A stretch of 64,000 nucleotides of DNA from Pseudomonas cerasi (GTDB taxonomy: Bacteria > Pseudomonadota > Gammaproteobacteria > Pseudomonadales > Pseudomonadaceae). Every line of letters starts with the position of its first letter. Positions within the stretch are counted from its first letter, which is position 1. The notes beneath the pieces were generated by a model, which saw only the letters and a program-made list of their open reading frames with translations, did no database searches and was not told where the DNA came from. Where the stretch lies: the NCBI RefSeq assembly GCF_900074915.1, contig NZ_LT222319.1, positions 4,373,001 to 4,437,000 on the forward strand, given 5' to 3'. Shown piece by piece: positions 17,046-24,572 of this stretch. The position numbers and the translations under genes are program-made.

Positions 17046-18419
17046 TCAAGGGGCTGCGATCAATGACTCCACGGTCAGCGCCGCACGCAGCAGCCGTGCG
17101 TCTTCGCCTGCCGGTGCGCTGAGCAACAGCCCGGTGGGCAAGCCCGAGGCATCGTGGCCGCTGGGCAGTGACACGCCGGGCATGTTCAGCAGGCTGCCGG
17201 GCATGGTCAGGCGCAGCGTGGCAAGGTTGGTTTGAACGAACAGGTCGTCGTCCTTCAGCAGCGGTGCGAGCGGCGGCGCCACATGGGCCACGGTCGGAGT
17301 AATCAGCAGCGCGCCGTCCAGTTCGAGGGTCAACTGCTCCTGCAACCGCTCGCGCGCAGCGTACAGATTGACCAGCAGGCTGGCCGGCATGGAACGGGCT
17401 GCCTCCAGGCGCTTGCGAACCCTGGGATCAAGCTGGCTGGCGGCGTCGCTGTCGAGCAACGCCTGATGCAGCGCGAACGCCTCGGCTGCACCAAGCCAGC
17501 CCTGTTGCTGGGTTAACAGCAACGTGGCCTGAAATGCCTGGCAAGGCTTGACCTCGATCAGCGCACCGCTTGCACGCAAGGCTTCAACAGCACGCAACAG
17601 GTTGTCGCGAACGGCCGGCGTGACGCGTTCGTCTTCCAGCACCGCCTGATCGAGCAGGAAACGTTGACCGGCCAGGCTGCGTGGTATCAACGATGAAGGT
17701 TTGCTGCGCGCACAGAGCAGATCGTCGATCACCAGAGCGTCGCGCACACTGCGGGTCAGTGGCCCGACGCTGTCCAGCGTCAGCGCCAGCGGGAAAACGC
17801 CGTCGCGGCTATAGCGGCGGCTGGTGCTGCGAAACCCCACCAGACCGTTGAGCGCTGCCGGCACACGAATAGAACCGGCGGTATCGGTGCCCATGGCGAT
17901 CGGTACGGTTCCGTTGGCGACGGCGACTGCCGAACCCGAAGACGAACCGCCAGGAATACGTGGCGAGCCGTCGCTGTTGGGGTTGATCGGCGTACCGAAA
18001 TGCGGGTTCAGGCCCAGCCCTGAATAAGCGAATTCACTGAGATTGGTCTTGCCCAGGCTGACCATCCCGGACCGTGCCAGCAGCCCGACACTCGGCGCAT
18101 CCAGCAGCGCGGGGGACAGGTTGTTGCGCACCGCGGCGCCGGCGGTTGTGACGCTGCCTGCCACGTCGAAAAGATCCTTCCAGGCGATGGGCACGCCGTC
18201 GAAGGGGCTCAATGGCTGCCCTTGCTGCCAGCGGGCCGCAGAGGCTTCGGCTTCCCTGCGTGCCCGTTCGATACTCATGGAAATGAACACATGATCGGCG
18301 CGTGCCGCCTGTTGCAGGGCCTTGTCCAGAGCCTGCACAGGGTCACTGCGCCCCTGGGCAAAATCCTCGGCCAGTGCGCAGGCATCACCGGTAACGCTGT
18401 GACTCCCGGTATCGGTCAT
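17046..18419 (-). CDS. Amidase-signature family amidase
   Basis: 457 residues from ATG 18419. That start is preferred over 18425 because the AAAGGTG element then sits ~8 nt upstream. The Ser-cisSer-Lys triad is visible: K81 in WKDLFD, cis-Ser in GGSSSGSA (~159-160) and S183 in DTAGSIRVPAA. It hydrolyses an amide to acid and ammonia. With the adjacent imidase-like gene it suggests a two-step route from cyclic imide to half-amide to dicarboxylate. Transcribed divergently from the GntR regulator. Confidence 0.88.
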   Translation of the reverse strand: MTDTGSHSVTGDACALAEDFAQGRSDPVQALDKALQQAARADHVFISMSIERARREAEASAARWQQGQPLSPFDGVPIAWKDLFDVAGSVTTAGAAVRNNLSPALLDAPSVGLLARSGMVSLGKTNLSEFAYSGLGLNPHFGTPINPNSDGSPRIPGGSSSGSAVAVANGTVPIAMGTDTAGSIRVPAALNGLVGFRSTSRRYSRDGVFPLALTLDSVGPLTRSVRDALVIDDLLCARSKPSSLIPRSLAGQRFLLDQAVLEDERVTPAVRDNLLRAVEALRASGALIEVKPCQAFQATLLLTQQQGWLGAAEAFALHQALLDSDAASQLDPRVRKRLEAARSMPASLLVNLYAARERLQEQLTLELDGALLITPTVAHVAPPLAPLLKDDDLFVQTNLATLRLTMPGSLLNMPGVSLPSGHDASGLPTGLLLSAPAGEDARLLRAALTVESLIAAP

Positions 18420-18437
18420 GGACATCACACCTTTAAA

Positions 18438-18464
18438 AATGTACTTATTAATAAAATGTACATT
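18438..18464. promoter_or_regulatory. Candidate GntR operator at the amidase promoter
   Basis: An imperfect 27-bp inverted repeat with arms AATGTAC and GTACATT around an AT-rich core; 11 of 13 pairs are symmetric. It begins 18 bp upstream of the amidase start. Arm sequence and length resemble the perfect palindrome at 18627-18652, so one regulator may bind both. Confidence 0.6.
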
Positions 18465-18626
18465 TAACAAAGGCAGGTTCCATGCCAATCTGCATATCGC
18501 GACGCCCTGACCCGATCGAGCTGACGGCCCTTTCGCGCTGGAAACGCCGTACTAGAAACCTTTTTGCAAAGGCATCAATCAGTTGCGATAAGGCGTCGTG
18601 GGCGAACAGGATCGTCATAAAGAAAT

Positions 18627-18652
18627 AATGTATCTTTTACAAAAGATACATT
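18627..18652. promoter_or_regulatory. Perfect palindromic operator at the GntR gene promoter
   Basis: A 26-bp inverted repeat with perfect 12-bp arms (AATGTATCTTTT / AAAAGATACATT) and a 2-nt spacer. It lies 27 bp upstream of the regulator's ATG, which suggests autoregulation. It also argues against the upstream GTG at 18656 as the start, because that codon nearly abuts the palindrome and lacks a ribosome binding site. Confidence 0.7.
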
Positions 18653-18679
18653 TCAGTGCAAAAAAGTAACGGTGGCCCC

Positions 18680-19759
18680 ATGAGCGAGCATAAGGACGTG
18701 TGCCAAGGTGACAACAGCGCTTCTGTGCGAGAATCGTCCGTCAACCGCCAGAAGTGTATGAAACCGATGTCAGAAGAGGACCCGCGCACCGCGTCGCGCT
18801 ACGCCATGATCCGCGAGGTGTTGCGTAACGCCATCGTCTCGGGCGCGGCCGCCAATGGACTGGTGCTGCTTGAAGCACCGCTGGCAGAACTGTTCGGCAC
18901 CAGCCGGGTGCCGGTGCGTAAGGCGCTCAACCTGCTGCATGAAGAAGGCTTGATCAGCCGCTTCGACGGCCGGGGTTATCTGGTCAATCCTGACGCGCAG
19001 GAAGTCGAGCCGCTGCGTCTGAGCCTGAGCCACAAGCAGTTCGGGCTGGACAGCAGCGAAGAACTGGTCGATACCCGCCCGCTCGGCGAACGTATTCACG
19101 ATGAGATCGGTGCGGCACTGTCGGCCTGTATCGCCTTTGGTCACTACCGGCTGGATGAACAAAGCGCCGCGCAGCATTACGGAGTGAGCCGCGCAGTGGT
19201 TCGTGAGGCGCTGATGCGTCTGCGGGATCGCGGCCTGGTGGAAAAAGAGCCTTACTCGCAATGGCTGGCGGGGCCGCTGACGGCCCGGGAAATCACCGAA
19301 GACTACGAATTGCGCGCCTGCCTCGAGCCCGAAGCCTTGCGCCAGACGGCGCCGCAACTGAGCCGCGAAACCCTGGAGGCAATGCTGGCCAGGGTCATCG
19401 AGGCGCAAAACGCCGAACAGTGCAGCCTTGAGGAGATCGAGCGCCTTGAGGACGACCTGCATCAGCAATGCCTGGGCGGTCTGCAAAACCGCAAGATCGC
19501 CATGCTGATCAGCCAGGCGCAGAGCCCGATGATTATCAACCGGATTTTCTACCGCCTGCTGAGCATTGGCGCCGATGAAGCGATGCTCGCCGAACACCGG
19601 CTGATCATTGAATTGCTGCTGCACGGCGCCTTCGACGCCGCCGCACTGAACCTCAAGGAACACCTGTTACGCGCCCGCCAGCGCATGCTGCAACGCCTGA
19701 AAGTGTTGTCGGTATTGCCGGAGCAGGAAGTGCCGGGGTATCTGACGCGGTTGAGTTGA
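18680..19759 (+). CDS. GntR-family regulator with two winged-helix domains and an FCD domain
   Basis: 359 residues from ATG 18680. The first GntR winged helix is at ~35-100 (MIREVLRNAIVSG...LAELFGTSRVPVRKALNLLHEEGLI). The second is at ~130-200 (RIHDEIGAALSACI...AAQHYGVSRAVVREALMRLRDRGLVEK). A helical FCD ligand-binding domain follows (~210-345). Ordinary FadR-type regulators have one DNA-binding domain, so the duplication is unusual. Divergence from the amidase operon and the two palindromes between them point to local control of that operon. Confidence 0.85.
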   Translation: MSEHKDVCQGDNSASVRESSVNRQKCMKPMSEEDPRTASRYAMIREVLRNAIVSGAAANGLVLLEAPLAELFGTSRVPVRKALNLLHEEGLISRFDGRGYLVNPDAQEVEPLRLSLSHKQFGLDSSEELVDTRPLGERIHDEIGAALSACIAFGHYRLDEQSAAQHYGVSRAVVREALMRLRDRGLVEKEPYSQWLAGPLTAREITEDYELRACLEPEALRQTAPQLSRETLEAMLARVIEAQNAEQCSLEEIERLEDDLHQQCLGGLQNRKIAMLISQAQSPMIINRIFYRLLSIGADEAMLAEHRLIIELLLHGAFDAAALNLKEHLLRARQRMLQRLKVLSVLPEQEVPGYLTRLS

Positions 19760-19794
19760 GATGGGGCAAAGTTGGAGTTAACGCGACAGAGACT

Positions 19795-20040
19795 AGCGTT
19801 ACCACGCTCCAGCGTGGCAACGCTGTTCTGGACGCTCTGTGTCCGATCCTGAACACGCGGCGCGGCGTCGATTTGTGACGCGGAGCGTCACGAACGGCAT
19901 GCCAACGCGGAGCATTGGCACGATAGTGTTCTCGCGCAAGTGCCCTCCCTGAAGATTATCGTTCCGCACGCTCCAGCGTGGGAACGCTGTTCTGGACGCT
20001 CTGCGTCCGATCTTGGACGGGGAGGATTGGCACGATAGTC
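19795..20040. repeat. Cluster of interspersed palindromic repeats
   Basis: Two full copies of the CACGCTCCAGCGTGG / GGACGCTCTG(C/T)GTCC unit (~19803-19845 and ~19968-20010) flank other hairpins: TGACGC-GGA-GCGTCA near 19876 and a TGCCAA...TTGGCA hairpin near 19900. The 302-bp gap 19760-20061 contains nothing else I can recognise. Confidence 0.75.
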
Positions 20041-20061
20041 AGTGTGTTTCAGGGCTACCAA

Positions 20062-20490
20062 TCACTTGCCGATCACTTCGCCGCGCATCGGTGCCAGGCG
20101 GGCGATGAGGCGGTTTTGTACGGGGACCGGGACCTTTTCGGTGTCCATCGCGGCGATCAGGTCTTCGACCAGCGCGTTGAAATCGCTGGGCGTCAGGTGC
20201 TGGCCCTTGTGCGCCTCGGCCATGCTGTCGCCGGTATAGCGACACGGGCCGCCGGACTCGACGCAGAGTTGCTCGACCAGTTTGTCGCGCAGACGCACGA
20301 TGTCGACTTTCTTGAAATGCTCGACGATCCGCTCATCCCTGGCCACGTTTATCAGCATACCTTCGACGATGCGCTGGATACCGGCACGCTGGCCAAGGTC
20401 CTGGTAGAGGCTGTCATCCTTGGGTGGCTGTTGCTGCTGCGCGCAACCGGCCAGTAGCGTCAGCATCATGGCTATCAGCATACGCCTCAT
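20062..20490 (-). CDS. Lipoprotein with group 1 truncated-hemoglobin domain
   Basis: 142 residues. A lipoprotein signal peptide with lipobox LAGC (Cys16) is followed by a truncated-globin domain (~27-135: SLYQDLGQRAGIQRIVEGML...HFKKVD...AEAHKGQHLTPSDFNALVEDL). The AHKGQHL segment carries the candidate proximal His. It is presumably anchored in the periplasm and may bind O2 or NO. It is the last gene of a four-gene operon with the DUF3034, GGDEF/EAL and cupredoxin-like genes. Confidence 0.85.
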   Translation of the reverse strand: MRRMLIAMMLTLLAGCAQQQQPPKDDSLYQDLGQRAGIQRIVEGMLINVARDERIVEHFKKVDIVRLRDKLVEQLCVESGGPCRYTGDSMAEAHKGQHLTPSDFNALVEDLIAAMDTEKVPVPVQNRLIARLAPMRGEVIGK

Positions 20491-21365
20491 CAGAAACTCC
20501 CCTGCACAGACAGATAGGTGCCGTTCTGGTTGTCCAGCGTGGCGATTTCGCCCAAACGGGCATAAGCCAGGACCACGGACACGTGCTTGTTGGGGAAATA
20601 GCCGAGAAACACATCGGCCCAGTCACTTTCGCCCGCAAACGACAGGTTGTCTGGCTTCTCGCGATATTCGACACCGAGTGCCCAGCGTGGATTGAACAGC
20701 ACGGCTACCGAGCTCTCCTTGAGCAGGCTGCGGCTGTCGCGCCGATCGCCGCCAAACCCCAACAGTCCGGTTTCGTTGGCGCGGCTGTAACGCACGCCGC
20801 CGTTGACCACAACGTTGTAGCCAAACGCCGCGCCCATGAACAAGCGGCTGGCCGTCAGGTAGCCTTCGACATCCGAGTCACGTCGGGCGCCGACCAGGCT
20901 GGGAATCAGGAAATCGTTCTGATGCTTGTACTGCACCCCCAGAGAAACCTGCGGCAGGCTTTCGTAGATCAGGTCGCCGAAGAGCCGTACCTTGACGCCG
21001 AACACGTCCTGACTGAGGTTATCGTCCGGCAGGCTGAGCCTGTGCTGCAGGTTGCTGATATCGAAACGCTGATGCGCGTAGGAAAACTCCACGCGGTTGC
21101 CATAGGCGACCGCCAGGCCTGCCACATCAAGGTTGTAGTCCGGCAGATCCACATGCGTGGCGAAGGCGGTAGCGCCCCATTCGCCTTGCTCGCTGTAGCC
21201 GGTAATCACCGCCCACGGGGTTATGCCGCCGCCGGCGCTGCCTTCAATGCTGGTAGCGCCACCCGTGGCGATCAACCGGCCGTTGTCGCCCAGGGCGGGC
21301 GTCGAAGCAACCCCCGCCATGCCCACCAGCAAAGACCCCAACAGCAGCGATGTTTTGTGCAACAT
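20490..21365 (-). CDS. DUF3034 family protein, probable outer-membrane beta-barrel
   Basis: 291 residues with a cleavable signal peptide (~1-26) and a sequence dominated by alternating beta-strand patterns, ending in a terminal aromatic (VQGSF), as in outer-membrane barrels. It fits the DUF3034 family. The start is ATG 21365, and its stop region abuts the truncated-globin start (1-nt overlap). Function unknown. The operon context suggests an envelope role linked to c-di-GMP turnover. Confidence 0.8.
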   Translation of the reverse strand: MLHKTSLLLGSLLVGMAGVASTPALGDNGRLIATGGATSIEGSAGGGITPWAVITGYSEQGEWGATAFATHVDLPDYNLDVAGLAVAYGNRVEFSYAHQRFDISNLQHRLSLPDDNLSQDVFGVKVRLFGDLIYESLPQVSLGVQYKHQNDFLIPSLVGARRDSDVEGYLTASRLFMGAAFGYNVVVNGGVRYSRANETGLLGFGGDRRDSRSLLKESSVAVLFNPRWALGVEYREKPDNLSFAGESDWADVFLGYFPNKHVSVVLAYARLGEIATLDNQNGTYLSVQGSF

Positions 21366-21368
21366 GGA

Positions 21369-23723
21369 TTAATTCACCATAAGACCGGGTGAGGCCTGAT
21401 ACGTGGCAATCCATGCCTCGAACGCCGACGCGGTCAGCGGTCGACTGATCAGGTAACCCTGTGCCGTATCGCAGTGCCAACGCCGGAGCAGGTCCAGGCT
21501 GTGTTGATACTCGACACCTTCTGCCACCACCTTCAGTCCGAGGTTGTGGCTCATTTCAATGGTCGACCGCACGATCACTGCGTCTTCACTGGTTTCATCC
21601 AGATTGCGCACGAAAGACTGGTCGATTTTCAGCTCCTGCACGGGCAGACGTTTCAAGTGAGCCAATGACGAGTAACCGGTGCCGAAATCGTCGACTGACA
21701 GACTGATGCCGCAATCACGCAGGCGATGCAGGACGATCAGTGCTTTTTCCGGTTCGCTCATGACTGCGCTTTCGGTGATCTCGAATACCAGTTGTTCGGC
21801 AGGCAGAGCGTATTGCTTGAGCAATTTCATGACATAACCGACCAGATCATCACCCAGCAGGTCATCAGCGGAAATGTTCACCGACACCTGCAGGACCAGA
21901 CCGCGCTGACGCCATTCGGCCAGTTGGCGAATCGCCTCTTCGATCACCCAGTTGGTCAGCAGGTAAATGCTCCCGGTACGCTCGGCGAGGACGATGAATT
22001 CGGCGGGCGAGACATTGCCGAACTGCGGATGAGCCCAGCGCAACAACGCTTCGGCCTGACGCACATAGCCCTGACGGATATCCAGCTTGGGCTGGTAATG
22101 CAGCGTGAATTCGCCATTTTGCGCGGCCTTGCGCAGGTCACGAATCAGCGTGATCTGCCGCTGGTGGGCCAGATCACGTCCATCCTGATAAATCTGCAGG
22201 CGACCGGGAATGAACGCGGCGTCCTTGCGGGCAATTGCCGCACGGTTGAGCAATTCCTGGGCGGAATCACCGTGTTCCGGATACACCGTGATGCCAATGC
22301 AGCACTCAAGCTCCAGCTCGTGATTGTCGATACGCTGCGGCTCACTGAGCAGACGCTGTAGGGCGTCTGCCATGCCCACTGCACCCGCGCTGGACGTGTT
22401 GTCCAGCAACAGCAGAAACTCGTTGGTCCCCAGACGTGCCACGGTATCGCCGGCACGCAGATTTCCTTGCAGGCGCTGGCCCACATGGCGCAACAACTGC
22501 TCCACGCCTTCAACGCTCACGCTTTCGCCGATCGTGGCGAGGTTTTCGATACTCAGAGACAACAGAGCCAACGCACGTTCTGCAGCAATCGAGCTACCCA
22601 GACGCTCCATCACCAGCGCCCGGTTGGGCAGCCCGGTCAGATTGTCGTGCAGCGCGTTGTGCGCCAATTGCCCCTCGCGCACCGCGATGCCCTGCTGCAT
22701 GGTGTTGATCGCTTCGGCGAGCATGCCCAGCTCATCGCTGCGAACCAGGGTGACCGGCGTTTTATAGTCGCCATCACCAATACGTTTGGCCGCCGTGGCC
22801 AGGGCCTGTACCGGTAGCGACACGCTTCGCGCCAGTGCCAGTGTGCCGATCAGCGACGCCACCAAAGCGGCCATGGAAATCCAGAAGATCTTCTCATTCA
22901 GCGGCGCGAATGCCTGATAGGCCTTGTCCAGAGGGCTCTGTAATAGCGCGATAACCTGCCCGTCGCCGCCAATACTGGTGTTGGCGAGCATCAGGGTCTG
23001 GCTGAGAAAGTTAAGGTTCGATTGCTCGGTAAGCAGCATCTGGCCTTCCGAGGAGCTGCGCATCAGCTCAATCAGGCCCGCGTGCAGGGCCTCTGGCTGG
23101 GTACTGATCAGTTCACCGTTCTTACCGTCTTCTACGGTGAGAAAAGACACTTCCAGACCGCTGAGCGAACGCAGTTCTTCGGCAATACCGCTGTCGATGG
23201 TAAAGCCCATGACCACGCGGCCGATCGGCAATGGCGCGAGAACGGTGCTCTCCACCAGCAAATGAGGGTCTCCGCCGCCGGGCACAATGAGCACTGACTG
23301 ACCGGCACGTTTGGCATTGCGCAGGGCTTGGTCATAGACAAACCTGGAACCTTCGGGGACTTTCGGCACGGTGCTGGCAATCACTACGCCATCCATGCCC
23401 AGCAGAAACATGTCGCTGGCATTGATGCGTTTGCCATGGTTGAGCAACACCGAGCGAATGGTCGAGGCGTCGGAACTGGCCACCGCGTCACGAAAGCCGA
23501 AATCGGCGGCCACCAGTTGCACGGTGTCACGCAGACGTTTGCCGCGCAGATCGATCAGACGCTCGAAGACGCGGCTACCCACCTCCAGCTGCGCCTGGGC
23601 CTGAGTGCGCACCGCCTCGCCTGTTGCAACCTTGACGGCGAGATAGACCGCACTCACGACAATCAGCAACAGGACAATCAGAACCCCGGCAATGCGCGCC
23701 TGAAAGCTGGCTCTAAATTTCAT
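21369..23723 (-). CDS. Membrane-bound GGDEF/EAL protein with degenerate GGDEF, probable c-di-GMP phosphodiesterase
   Basis: 784 residues. A membrane helix lies at ~10-30, followed by a periplasmic sensor region (~31-275, dCACHE-like), a second helix (~280-300), HAMP (~300-355), GGDEF (~360-515) and EAL (~525-775). The GGDEF signature reads GTNEF (~432), so cyclase activity is unlikely. The EAL domain keeps QAEALLRW (~557), the NISADDLL block and DDFGTGYSS, so it should hydrolyse c-di-GMP. It overlaps the cupredoxin-like gene by 4 nt, suggesting that gene product as a periplasmic partner. Confidence 0.92.
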   Translation of the reverse strand: MKFRASFQARIAGVLIVLLLIVVSAVYLAVKVATGEAVRTQAQAQLEVGSRVFERLIDLRGKRLRDTVQLVAADFGFRDAVASSDASTIRSVLLNHGKRINASDMFLLGMDGVVIASTVPKVPEGSRFVYDQALRNAKRAGQSVLIVPGGGDPHLLVESTVLAPLPIGRVVMGFTIDSGIAEELRSLSGLEVSFLTVEDGKNGELISTQPEALHAGLIELMRSSSEGQMLLTEQSNLNFLSQTLMLANTSIGGDGQVIALLQSPLDKAYQAFAPLNEKIFWISMAALVASLIGTLALARSVSLPVQALATAAKRIGDGDYKTPVTLVRSDELGMLAEAINTMQQGIAVREGQLAHNALHDNLTGLPNRALVMERLGSSIAAERALALLSLSIENLATIGESVSVEGVEQLLRHVGQRLQGNLRAGDTVARLGTNEFLLLLDNTSSAGAVGMADALQRLLSEPQRIDNHELELECCIGITVYPEHGDSAQELLNRAAIARKDAAFIPGRLQIYQDGRDLAHQRQITLIRDLRKAAQNGEFTLHYQPKLDIRQGYVRQAEALLRWAHPQFGNVSPAEFIVLAERTGSIYLLTNWVIEEAIRQLAEWRQRGLVLQVSVNISADDLLGDDLVGYVMKLLKQYALPAEQLVFEITESAVMSEPEKALIVLHRLRDCGISLSVDDFGTGYSSLAHLKRLPVQELKIDQSFVRNLDETSEDAVIVRSTIEMSHNLGLKVVAEGVEYQHSLDLLRRWHCDTAQGYLISRPLTASAFEAWIATYQASPGLMVN

Positions 23724-24394
23724 TCATGTGCGGCCTTGTGAAAGGCGTCACCGAAACCGCCGGGTGCGGGCTTGCCGGGTTTGTCATCGGCTTCCGCTTC
23801 GACCGCGAGGTTGAAACGCTGAGTGAGGCCTGCCGCCGGCAACTCGAGCTCGCCGCCCGACACAGGCTGCATATCCGCGATACGCGGATGCCAGAGGGTC
23901 GCGGCATAATGCCCGGCCGGAAGCTGATCCAGCTTGAGCTGGCCGTTGCTGTCGGTCACGCCGAACCATGAATCGTCGGTGACGTAGATGTAACCGACCA
24001 TCCAGTCATGGATGTTGCAGCCCAGTACGACCACGCCAGGCTTGTCGAACAACAGCGGATCCGAGGGTGTGCCCTCGTAAAGCCGCAACTCGAAGCGCTT
24101 GGCCGGAGAAAAGGAGTAGACCTGATGGCGGATGTTGTCGCTGTTGGGGAACTTGACCTGAGTGCCGGCGTGGATGGCCAGTACATGTGGCGCAAACTCC
24201 TGATCACGCTGGTCCATTGACGCCTTCAACACAACAGGTGAAGGATCGGGCGGCCCTTTGAGCGTTACCACCGCATCTGCAAGGGGCTTGCCTTCCTTGT
24301 CCGTTACCTGGGCGGTAAAGCTGGAAGCCGATGCGTTTGCAGCCGATGCTATCCACAGTCCTGCCACTAATGCAGAAATAAATACGTTGGTCAT
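23720..24394 (-). CDS. Periplasmic cupredoxin-like protein (methylamine-utilisation type)
   Basis: 224 residues. A signal peptide (~1-24, ending ANASA) is followed by a cupredoxin-like region (~25-215). The candidate copper ligands are a His in DNIRHQVYSFS, then the cluster GCNIHDWMVGYIYVTD (Cys, His, Met). A Gly-Lys-rich tail follows. Proteins of this kind are annotated as methylamine utilisation proteins, but no mau genes are present here. First gene of the operon, divergent from lon. Confidence 0.8.
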   Translation of the reverse strand: MTNVFISALVAGLWIASAANASASSFTAQVTDKEGKPLADAVVTLKGPPDPSPVVLKASMDQRDQEFAPHVLAIHAGTQVKFPNSDNIRHQVYSFSPAKRFELRLYEGTPSDPLLFDKPGVVVLGCNIHDWMVGYIYVTDDSWFGVTDSNGQLKLDQLPAGHYAATLWHPRIADMQPVSGGELELPAAGLTQRFNLAVEAEADDKPGKPAPGGFGDAFHKAAHE

Positions 24395-24514
24395 GCCTGA
24401 TTCAACCCATACCGGCAGTGCCGTAAATGAAGTAAGCCCGTCGTTGTCAGCCCTGACAGGCCCGCTAATAAATAACGGTTTTCCAACCGCTTTACAGACT
24501 ATCGACCAAGACTA

Positions 24515-24542
24515 TTGAAACCTGAGAGCCGCTGCCCCATCT
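24515..24542 (+). promoter_or_regulatory. Heat-shock (RpoH) promoter of lon2
   Basis: TTGAAA at 24515-24520 and CCCCATCT at 24535-24542, separated by 14 nt. This matches the sigma-32 consensus (CTTGAAA, 13-17 nt, CCCCATNT) almost perfectly. It lies 30 nt upstream of the lon start, whose ribosome binding site is AAGGTG. Confidence 0.88.
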
Positions 24543-24572
24543 AAGAACCATGTTCAACTTCTAAGGTGCCCC

